A program made the position numbers and the translations under genes. The notes under the pieces are model-generated. The model worked only from the letters and a program-made list of their open reading frames with translations. It was not told the origin of the DNA and ran no database searches. From NCBI GenBank assembly GCA_030598125.1, contig JAUVQN010000024.1, positions 1 to 11,297 of the forward strand: a stretch of 11,297 bases of DNA, in the 5' to 3' direction. The DNA is from Coriobacteriia bacterium. Lineage in GTDB: Bacteria; Actinomycetota; Coriobacteriia; Anaerosomatales; JAUVQN01. Shown here piece after piece: positions 6,255 through 11,297 of this stretch; within the stretch, counting starts at the first letter, position 1, and the number at the start of each line of letters is the position of its first letter.

Positions 6255-6644
6255 CTAGCTTCCCGCCGCGAGGAAGTCCACGACCGTGTCGCGCTCCTCG
6301 GGCGTGAGGTTCGCACCATTCTGGATCATCCGGTCGACGTTGGCCTCCCAGCCGGCCCTGTCGTAGTCGGCCCCCTCGACCCTGATCAGGTCGTGACAGA
6401 CCGTGCAGCGCTCCTGCACGAGCGCCTCGCCGTCGGACATCCCCTCGTCGGCAGCGCCGGCGTCCTCGGTCGCCTCGTCGTCGGCGGCTTCTTCCTCGGT
6501 CGCCGCGTCCGACTCCGTCTCCGTATCCGTCGACTCGTCGCTGGGACTGTCGGAGCTGCAGCCGGCACCGACGACCAGTGCAAGCGCGAGCGCGAGGATC
6601 GCCAGCAGCGAGATCAAGCCTCGTAGGTCGGCTCGCCTCATCAT
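6255..6644 (-). CDS. Small c-type cytochrome lipoprotein
   Basis: Predicted membrane-anchored extracytoplasmic electron carrier of 129 residues. It begins with a hydrophobic signal peptide ending in VVGAGC, so Cys29 is the likely lipidated residue. Residues 30-68 are a low-complexity acidic linker of Asp, Glu, Ser, Thr and Ala. The haem-binding motif CTVCH is at 80-84, and Met106 in DRMIQNGA is the probable distal haem ligand. The C-terminal LTPEERDTVVDFL helix is typical of small class I cytochromes. Start: GAGGTG lies nine bases before ATG 6642-6644. An adjacent ATG (6639-6641) and one directly abutting the GAGGTG (6651-6653) are alternatives. It is divergent from the DUF192 gene. The redox partner is unknown; the thioredoxin-like lipoprotein downstream on the same strand is beyond a terminator, so not clearly co-transcribed. 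Confidence 0.88.
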   Translation of the reverse strand: MMRRADLRGLISLLAILALALALVVGAGCSSDSPSDESTDTETESDAATEEEAADDEATEDAGAADEGMSDGEALVQERCTVCHDLIRVEGADYDRAGWEANVDRMIQNGANLTPEERDTVVDFLAAGS

Positions 6645-6682
6645 GTTCCACATCACCTCGTCATCGATCGCCCGACGGGACA

Positions 6683-6688
6683 TACAAT
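6683..6688 (+). promoter_or_regulatory. -10 box for the DUF192 gene
   Basis: TACAAT on the plus strand matches the -10 consensus at five of six positions. No good -35 hexamer is seen. With the start codon at 6807 the leader would be about 110 bases. It sits at the predicted start site of the divergent cytochrome promoter, so the two may compete. Confidence 0.35.
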
Positions 6689-6690
6689 GG

Positions 6691-6719
6691 ATACTACCCA
6701 TGTCGATCCCGACTGTCGC
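6691..6719 (-). promoter_or_regulatory. Sigma-70-type promoter of the cytochrome gene
   Basis: On the minus strand GCGACA (6714-6719, four of six to TTGACA) and TAGTAT (6691-6696, four of six) are separated by 17 bases. The predicted start near 6684 leaves a leader of about 40 bases to the ATG. Confidence 0.45.
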
Positions 6720-6806
6720 TCCGGCGGGCGAGGGCCATCACGGATACGAGGGTGTCGAGTGATCCTACATTCGAGTCGCGCGAAAGCATCACTTCCCGTG
6801 AGGCGG

Positions 6807-7262
6807 ATGACCGTCCCACGCAGACGGCGAGGCCCGTGGGTCGCGCTCGTGGTCGCGGTCCTCGTCGCCCTCCTGCTCGTCGCCACAGCCTGCACCAGCA
6901 ACTCGGACACCACCACGCTGGTGAGACTCGACGGCGTGCCTGTCGAGGTCGACGTAGCCGAGACGTCGGCCGAGCATCTGCGCGGCCTGCAGGGCGCAGA
7001 CGCCCTCGGCGATGGCGAGGGCATGCTCTTCGTCTGGGACGAGTCAGCGCTCCGCACGTTCGGCATGAAGGACGTGAGCTTCCCGATCGACGTGATCTTC
7101 TTCGACGAGTCGTTGCGCGTGAGCGCGATCGAGCCGCTCGATCCCGGTGACGAGGAGCGCGTGACGAGCCCGGGGCCGAGTTCCTACGTCCTCGAGACAC
7201 CCCGAGGCTGGGCGGACCGTGCCGGCGTCGCCCTCGGAGACCAGCTGGAGATCGGCGAGTAG
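6807..7262 (+). CDS. DUF192 family lipoprotein
   Basis: A 151-residue protein. Its N-terminus (MTVPRRRRG, then a hydrophobic stretch ending VATAC) is a lipoprotein signal with the anchor Cys near residue 29. The rest is one DUF192 domain: VEVDVAETSAEHLRGLQG, GMLFVWDE and FGMKDVSFPIDVIFFDESLRV match the family's conserved core (GMLF, MK, PLD(V/I)IF). DUF192 proteins are small beta-rich extracytoplasmic proteins of unknown biochemical role. Start: ATG 6807 has GTGAGG just upstream with short spacing. The frame is open further upstream, but a start there would bury the signal sequence behind about 40 residues. It converges on the hypothetical gene at 7271-7624, with only 8 bp between stops. Confidence 0.85.
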   Translation: MTVPRRRRGPWVALVVAVLVALLLVATACTSNSDTTTLVRLDGVPVEVDVAETSAEHLRGLQGADALGDGEGMLFVWDESALRTFGMKDVSFPIDVIFFDESLRVSAIEPLDPGDEERVTSPGPSSYVLETPRGWADRAGVALGDQLEIGE

Positions 7263-7270
7263 CGTCCGGA

Positions 7271-7624
7271 TCAGGCGGCGAGCGCGCCCGTCACCTTGGA
7301 GAACTCGGCGCGATGGTGACGCACGACGTCGCCGGGCGTCCCGAACTGCACGGCCTGCCGGGCGAGGTGGTCCGCGACGTCTTCGAGAGCCTCCGCGGTC
7401 GGACGCTCGAAGTCGTGCCCAAGATCCCTGAAGGCCATCCGCACGACGCTGGCGAGCGTCCTTCCGAGCTCGTCGGCATTGGTCGCCATGTGCAGCCGCT
7501 CGCGCGTCTTGATGAACGTCTCCTCCTGTGCGACGAGGAAACACTCGATCATGAGATCGCGCGCCTTCTCCGGCGTGAGACCGGCCAGCGCGTCGGGCTC
7601 CAACTTCCACGTCGGCTGGTACAT
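7271..7624 (-). CDS. Conserved-looking hypothetical protein, predicted cytoplasmic and helical
   Basis: A 117-residue protein I do not recognise. It starts MYQPTWKLEPDALAGLTPEKARDLM, has no signal or membrane segment, and looks almost wholly alpha-helical with mixed charges. One Cys (in IECFLVAQEE) and two adjacent His (VVRHHRAEF, near the C-terminus) are present. It could be a small helical-bundle regulator or binding protein, but no catalytic motif is visible. Start: ATG 7622-7624 follows GGGGGA at a suitable distance; the open frame upstream overlaps the putative operators and is unlikely to be translated. Reasons to think it real: good ribosome binding site, balanced composition, operator-like palindromes upstream, and neat packing against the DUF192 stop. 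Confidence 0.7.
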   Translation of the reverse strand: MYQPTWKLEPDALAGLTPEKARDLMIECFLVAQEETFIKTRERLHMATNADELGRTLASVVRMAFRDLGHDFERPTAEALEDVADHLARQAVQFGTPGDVVRHHRAEFSKVTGALAA

Positions 7625-7641
7625 CGCACATCCCCCTGACT

Positions 7642-7667
7642 CGATACTGCTACCCCTACAGGTATCG
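7642..7667 (-). promoter_or_regulatory. Inverted repeat in the promoter region of the hypothetical gene
   Basis: CGATAC and GTATCG are separated by 14 bases, 18 to 43 bases upstream of the ATG at 7624. The position fits an operator over the promoter or a leader hairpin. No regulator is identified. Confidence 0.35.
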
Positions 7668-7687
7668 GCCCTTCGGTCGTCGCGGAG

Positions 7688-7703
7688 TGTGACGCGCGTC
7701 ACG
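7688..7703 (-). promoter_or_regulatory. CRP/FNR-family-like operator
   Basis: TGTGA-N6-TCACG matches the CRP consensus TGTGA-N6-TCACA at nine of ten positions, and its core GTGACGCGCGTCAC (7689-7702) is a perfect 14-base palindrome. It is centred about 72 bases upstream of the hypothetical gene's ATG. No plus-strand gene lies nearby, so it most likely controls that gene. Confidence 0.5.
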
Positions 7704-7742
7704 CCTCGGGGATCGTGGAGCGCAACGGCTCGGGAGACACGA

Positions 7743-7778
7743 AGCCCCTCCCGGTGCGCACGAGGCGCGGGAGGGGCT
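7743..7778 (-). terminator. Hairpin terminator of tRNA-Ile
   Basis: AGCCCCTCCCG (7743-7753) pairs perfectly with CGGGAGGGGCT (7768-7778), an 11-bp GC-rich stem with a 14-base loop. It begins 15 bases beyond the tRNA-Ile 3' end. No marked T-run follows. Confidence 0.65.
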
Positions 7779-7793
7779 CTCGGGATCGGAGGA

Positions 7794-7870
<77 letters not shown>

Positions 7871-7887
7871 TCGCGAAACGCCTGGCA

Positions 7888-7917
7888 ACCGTATCCCACG
7901 CTTCTCCGGCGTGTCAA
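7888..7917 (-). promoter_or_regulatory. Sigma-70 promoter of tRNA-Ile
   Basis: A perfect TTGACA (7912-7917) and TACGGT (7888-7893) are separated by 18 bases on the minus strand; initiation is expected near 7881, about 11 bases before the mature tRNA. The TGA of the -35 hexamer is the stop codon of the upstream YjbQ gene. Confidence 0.65.
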
Positions 7918-8327
7918 GGAAGCTCGTGTTGCCGCGCGCCGACGACCGTGACCTGCAGGGACCTGGTTCTCGGACCGTCGAACTCACAGAAGAAGACACC
8001 CTGCCACGTGCCGAGCTCCAGCCGGCCTTCCACGATCGGAAGCATGACGCTCGGGCCCACGAGCACGGCCTTGATGTGCGCGTCCGCATTGCCTTCTCGA
8101 TGACGCCAGCCTGCGGATCGAGGGCACTGACCACCGAGCCAATCGAGGATGTCCGCCGGGACGTCCGGATCGGCGTTCTCGTTCACCGTCACGGCGGCCG
8201 TCGTGTGCGGACAGAAGAGCATGGCCCAGCCGTCCTCGACACCCGACTCTCCCACGATCTCGGCGACGTGCCGGGTGACGTCGAGCATCTGCTCCCGCCG
8301 GTCCGTGCGCACAGCCAGCGTCTTCAT
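7914..8327 (-). CDS. YjbQ family (UPF0047) protein, secondary thiamine-phosphate synthase-like
   Basis: A 137-residue cytoplasmic protein of the YjbQ/UPF0047 family, the usual full length. Diagnostic blocks are present in order: CPHTTAAVTVNENADPDV (about 39-56), EGNADAHIKAVLVGPS (about 78-93) and LGTWQGVFFCEFDGPRTR (about 104-121). The His and Asp/Glu residues in these blocks form the conserved pocket. The E. coli member has weak thiamine-phosphate synthase activity; the physiological role remains uncertain. Start: ATG 8325-8327 has GGAGGAG five bases upstream; the longer open frame is Arg/Gly-rich and not family-like. It is divergent from the bifunctional nuclease gene, and tRNA-Ile follows 43 bases after the stop under its own promoter. 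Confidence 0.92.
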   Translation of the reverse strand: MKTLAVRTDRREQMLDVTRHVAEIVGESGVEDGWAMLFCPHTTAAVTVNENADPDVPADILDWLGGQCPRSAGWRHREGNADAHIKAVLVGPSVMLPIVEGRLELGTWQGVFFCEFDGPRTRSLQVTVVGARQHELP

Positions 8328-8469
8328 CGAGGCTCCTCCCTCGCGACCTATCGGCGGACCGTGCCGTCGCGGACGCCCGTGTGCCGCGCAGCGCTCATGT
8401 GCGGCCCCGTTCCCGCCGACGGGTAGAGACAAGGGACACGGGCCAGGCCACTTCGGCAGTCCCCTTCAG

Positions 8470-8475
8470 TATCAT
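8470..8475 (+). promoter_or_regulatory. Possible -10 box for the bifunctional nuclease gene
   Basis: TATCAT lies 52 bases upstream of the ATG at 8528. No convincing -35 hexamer is visible. The overlapping TATGAT on the minus strand (8471-8476) could serve the divergent YjbQ gene but would leave a leader of about 140 bases. Confidence 0.3.
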
Positions 8476-8527
8476 AGGCGGAAGCACGCGGAACGGACGC
8501 GCCGTCACAAGCGAGCCGGTGGACCAG

Positions 8528-9016
8528 ATGAAGCAGGTCAGGATACACAGCCTGAACATGGACGCGATGACGAACTCCCCCGTCGTGCTCCTCAAGGAGC
8601 TGGACGGGGACGACGAGCGCGTCATGCCGATATGGATCGGCCACGCCGAGGCCATGGCGATCCTGCTCGAGCTGCAGGACGTGCAGCCGCCACGACCGCT
8701 GACCCACGACCTCATCAAACGGATGCTGGATGCACTGGAAGTCGAGGTCGAGCGGGTCGAAATCACGCGCCTCGAGGAGAGCACGTTCTTCGCGATCCTC
8801 TACCTCGGCAGCGAGGGAAAGAGCCTCGACATCGACGCGCGTCCCTCCGACTCCATGGCGCTGGCGGTCCGCACCGGTGCACCGATCTTCGTCGCCGAGG
8901 CGGTCTGGGAGTCCGCCTCCCTGATCCCGCAGGAGTCGGTCGATGAGGAAGAAGAGGTCGAGCGTTTCCGGGAGTTCCTGGAGAACATCGACCCCGCCGA
9001 CTTCGAAGAGCGCTAG
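8528..9016 (+). CDS. Bifunctional nuclease family protein (DUF151)
   Basis: A 162-residue protein of the bifunctional nuclease (BFN/DUF151) family, close in length to the Thermotoga structural representative. PIWIGHAEAMAILLEL (34-49) and the signature IDARPSDSMALAVRTGAPIFVAE (102-124) are clear. An acidic C-terminal helix (EEEEVERFREFLENI) follows and resembles a UVR-type interaction segment only loosely. Some members have reported RNase and DNase activity; others are studied only as structures. Start: ATG 8528 gives the standard N-terminus (MKQVRIHSL) but has only a weak GGTGGA site. Its TAG stop is five bases from the stop of the convergent exporter permease, leaving no room for a separate terminator. 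Confidence 0.92.
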   Translation: MKQVRIHSLNMDAMTNSPVVLLKELDGDDERVMPIWIGHAEAMAILLELQDVQPPRPLTHDLIKRMLDALEVEVERVEITRLEESTFFAILYLGSEGKSLDIDARPSDSMALAVRTGAPIFVAEAVWESASLIPQESVDEEEEVERFREFLENIDPADFEER

Positions 9017-9021
9017 GCAGC

Positions 9022-10215
9022 CTACTCGTAGCGGAGCGCCTCGATCGGATCGAGCCGGGATGCACGCCACGCCGGGTAGACGCCGAAGAAGATGCCGACC
9101 GCGCCGGCGAACAGGAACGCCATCGCGACCGCCCACCACGTGATCTGCGTCGGAACCAGACTGTCGATGGCCCAGGCGCCGAGCGCGCCGAGCGCGATCC
9201 CGATCACACCGCCGGCGACGGAGAGGGCCACCGCCTCGATCACGAACTGGCTCATGATGTCGTACGTGCGTGCGCCCACCGCCTTGCGGATCCCGATCTC
9301 GCGCGTCCGCTCCGTCACCGAGACGAGCATGATGTTCATGATGCCGATCCCGCCGACCAGGAGCGAGATGCCGGCGATCCCGGCGAGCATGAACGTGAGT
9401 GTGCCGAGGATCGTCGAGAGGAGCGCCAGCGTCTGCTCCTGGGAGAAGACGGTGACGTTGTCGCCGAACTTCGGTCGGAGCAGGCGCGTGATCTGCGCCG
9501 ACTTGAGGTCGACCTCCTCGGGATCGGACGCCTTCACGATGATGATGCCGACGTCGCGCGTGCCGAGCAGCCGCTGCGCCGTGGTGTACGGCATATAGAT
9601 CTGGTTGTCCTGGTCGCCCGTGAGCGCGCCGCCCTGGGGTTCGGTGTGGCCGATCACGACGAACCGCTGCCCCTCGATCGTGATCTCCTCGCCCACCGGG
9701 TCTTGCCCCGGGAACAGCTCCTCCGCGACGGTCGAACCGAGCCCCACGACACGCGCGCCCGCTTGTACCTCGCTCGCGTTGTAGTTCCTGCCCCCGGCAA
9801 GCTCGGCGGCGAAGACCTCGTCGACGTCCTCGTTGCCCGCCGATATCACCGTCTTGATCGAACGGTTCCCGCGCTCGGCTGTAGCGGGTCCCTCGATGAC
9901 CGGGACCACCGCATCGAGCCCCTCGATCCGTCGCTCGATGAGTGCGGCGTCCTCGACGGCGAACGCCGTCCCGCCGAAGCCGCCGCCACCTGGGCCGCCG
10001 CCACCTCCCTCGAGGTCCGCGGGGAACACGAAGAGGAGGTTCGAGCCGATCCCTTCGATCTGTCCGGTGATGTCGCCCTGGACGCCGGTGCCGATCGCGA
10101 CCAGGAGGATCACGGCCGCCACGCCGATGATGACCCCGAGCATGGTGAGGATGCTCCGCGCCTTGTTGGCGTTCAGGGCGCGGAAGGCGATGCGGATGCT
10201 CTCGAAGACGTTCAC
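9022..10215 (-). CDS. MacB-like ABC transporter permease
   Basis: Membrane subunit of a MacAB-type exporter, 397 residues. One membrane helix near the N-terminus (about 21-44, ILTMLGVIIGVAAVILLVAIG) precedes a large extracytoplasmic MacB_PCD domain, and three helices lie in the C-terminal FtsX domain. This includes GGIGIMNIMLVSVTERTREIGIRKAVGA, the family signature, and the terminal WRASRLDPIEALRYE. Unlike E. coli MacB it has no fused ATPase; that is encoded separately upstream. A glycine-rich run sits at about 70-82 in the PCD domain. Start: GTG 10213-10215 is seven bases after AGGAGG and overlaps the ATPase stop as GTGA. GTG 10219-10221 in the same frame is only one base from that site. Substrate unknown. 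Confidence 0.93.
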   Translation of the reverse strand: MNVFESIRIAFRALNANKARSILTMLGVIIGVAAVILLVAIGTGVQGDITGQIEGIGSNLLFVFPADLEGGGGGPGGGGFGGTAFAVEDAALIERRIEGLDAVVPVIEGPATAERGNRSIKTVISAGNEDVDEVFAAELAGGRNYNASEVQAGARVVGLGSTVAEELFPGQDPVGEEITIEGQRFVVIGHTEPQGGALTGDQDNQIYMPYTTAQRLLGTRDVGIIIVKASDPEEVDLKSAQITRLLRPKFGDNVTVFSQEQTLALLSTILGTLTFMLAGIAGISLLVGGIGIMNIMLVSVTERTREIGIRKAVGARTYDIMSQFVIEAVALSVAGGVIGIALGALGAWAIDSLVPTQITWWAVAMAFLFAGAVGIFFGVYPAWRASRLDPIEALRYE

Positions 10216-11018
10216 TCCCACGCCTCCTCTGGCGTCATCTCCTGCGCCTCTTGCTCGGCAATCAGGCGGTCCGCAACGATCTCCTCGTCGATCACGTGGC
10301 CATCGCGCAGCCGGACGATCCTCTCGCAGTGGCGGGCGATGTCCTCGTCGTGCGTGACGACCACAACCGTGATGCCATGGGCTTGCAGGTCCTGGAGCAT
10401 CATCATCACCTCGATGCCGGAGTACGTGTCGAGGTTGCCCGTCGGTTCGTCGGCGAGCACGATGCTCGGCTCGGTGACGAGCGCCCGTGCGATGGCGACC
10501 CGCTGCTGCTGACCGCCGGAGAGCTGACTCGGGTAGTGACCTAACCGGTGCTCCAGCCCAACGCGCTCGAGCGCGTCCTTGGCCCGCTGGGAGCGCTTGC
10601 CACCCGTGACGCCCGAGTAGATGAGCGGCAGCTCCACGTTGACGAGCGCGGACGTGCGGGCGAGCAGGTTGAAGGACTGGAAGACGAAGCCGATCTCCTT
10701 GTTGCGCATCGCAGCGAGACGGTTCGGGCTCAGATCGCTCACATCCTGGTCCCCGACGATGATCCGCCCCGACGTCGGCGTGTCGAGCATGCCGATCAGG
10801 TGCATGAGTGTGGACTTGCCCGATCCGGACGGACCCATGATCGCGAGCATCTCACCGTCGCAGATCCTCAGATCCACGCCGCGCAGGGCGTGCACCTGGA
10901 TCTCACCGAGGTCGTAGCACTTCGAGACGTCGATCGTCTCAAGGACCACGTCGCCGCCACACCCCGTCGCCTCGACCGGCGAGCCGGGGATGTCCGGCGT
11001 GTCGTCACAACCGCTCAT
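10212..11018 (-). CDS. MacB/LolD-type ABC transporter ATPase
   Basis: Cytoplasmic ATPase of 268 residues that powers the adjacent permease. All nucleotide-binding elements are intact: Walker A GPSGSGKST (62-70), Q-loop Gln114, signature LSGGQQQR (166-173), Walker B IVLADEP with catalytic Glu191, and switch His223 in VTHDED. The sequence between Walker A and the Q-loop (MLDTPTSGRIIVGDQDVSDLS) is typical of the MacB/LolD group. About 24 extra residues, including three Cys, precede the canonical domain start. Start: ATG 11016-11018 follows GGAGG, which lies within the end of the adaptor gene. It is six bases from the adaptor stop and overlaps the permease by four, so the three genes are translationally linked. 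Confidence 0.95.
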   Translation of the reverse strand: MSGCDDTPDIPGSPVEATGCGGDVVLETIDVSKCYDLGEIQVHALRGVDLRICDGEMLAIMGPSGSGKSTLMHLIGMLDTPTSGRIIVGDQDVSDLSPNRLAAMRNKEIGFVFQSFNLLARTSALVNVELPLIYSGVTGGKRSQRAKDALERVGLEHRLGHYPSQLSGGQQQRVAIARALVTEPSIVLADEPTGNLDTYSGIEVMMMLQDLQAHGITVVVVTHDEDIARHCERIVRLRDGHVIDEEIVADRLIAEQEAQEMTPEEAWE

Positions 11019-11024
11019 CGGGTA

Positions 11025-11297
11025 TCAGCCTCCGAACGGCGAGCCTCCGCCGATCAGGCTCGCGTTCACCTCGCTGTCGACAGAGATCTCCTCGCCATCT
11101 CCGAGTCCGCGCAGGATCTCCACCTGGGTGTCGGCGAACTTGCCGACCTCGACCACGCGCGTCTCGGCGACTCCATCGATCACCACGACGACGACGTCCT
11201 CGCCGTCGTCTTCGAGCAGCGCCTCGATCGGGATGACGACAGCATCGACGATCTCCTCGAGCTCGATGTCGGCGCTCCCCTGCATCCCCACGAGGAT
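11025..11297 (-). CDS. HlyD/MacA-type periplasmic adaptor, C-terminal part
   Basis: The last 90 residues of a membrane-fusion protein; the gene continues beyond the right edge. ILVGMQGSADIELEEIVDAVVIPIEALLEDDGEDVVVVVIDG matches the end of the beta-barrel and the membrane-proximal domain of RND/MacA adaptors, where GM...A.V.I......VL.VP..AL is usual. It would couple the ABC permease to an outer layer or receive substrate from it. The protein ends in a short Gly-rich tail (GGGSPFGG). It is the first gene of the adaptor-ATPase-permease operon seen here. Confidence 0.85.
   Translation of the reverse strand: MLVGMQGSADIELEEIVDAVVIPIEALLEDDGEDVVVVVIDGVAETRVVEVGKFADTQVEILRGLGDGEEISVDSEVNASLIGGGSPFGG

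Overview
The window is high-GC DNA (my estimate is about two thirds G+C) with tightly packed genes, strong GC third positions, GTG starts and AGGAGG-type ribosome binding sites. This fits a high-GC Gram-positive lineage, most likely Actinomycetota, perhaps an anaerobic Coriobacteriia-like group. No phylogenetic marker here settles that. The gene content is mostly chromosomal housekeeping, transport and envelope functions. I see no transposase, integrase, CRISPR array or phage gene.

Layout, left to right. Positions 1-20 hold the first codons of a minus-strand gene running off the edge. A CPA2-type cation/proton antiporter fused to a universal-stress domain (180-1934, +) faces a class I glutamine-amidotransferase-like protein (1980-2666, -). 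That gene is divergent from an NhaA Na+/H+ antiporter (2881-4281, +). A shared hairpin terminator separates nhaA from tRNA-Ala(UGC) (-). A nitroreductase (4521-5021, +) follows, then 392 bp without genes but rich in inverted repeats. Next come three small predicted lipoproteins: a thioredoxin-like protein (5414-5821, -), a c-type cytochrome (6255-6644, -) and a DUF192 protein (6807-7262, +). Between the first two lies a 433-bp non-coding stretch with a promoter-like box, strong helices and a terminator-like hairpin, possibly a small RNA gene. An unrecognised 117-aa protein (7271-7624, -) has a CRP/FNR-like palindrome upstream. After it come tRNA-Ile(GAU), a YjbQ-family protein (-), a bifunctional-nuclease-family protein (+), and a MacAB-type ABC exporter operon (-) of adaptor, ATPase and permease, with the adaptor cut by the right edge.

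The most notable observation is in the thioredoxin-like gene. Its reading frame is interrupted by one TGA exactly where the first cysteine of a C-P-T-C active site should be. A lipoprotein signal and the first beta strand lie upstream, and the rest of the fold, including the cis-proline, lies downstream. Nineteen bases after the TGA is a 7-bp stem with a GGTCG loop, the form expected of a bacterial SECIS element. It is therefore read as one selenoprotein gene with a Sec-Pro-Thr-Cys site, which conventional ORF calling would truncate to 73 residues and strip of its active site.

Functionally, two cation/proton antiporters point to active pH or sodium homeostasis. The selenothioredoxin-like protein and the cytochrome suggest extracytoplasmic redox chemistry. 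The ABC exporter would move an unknown substrate out of the cell.
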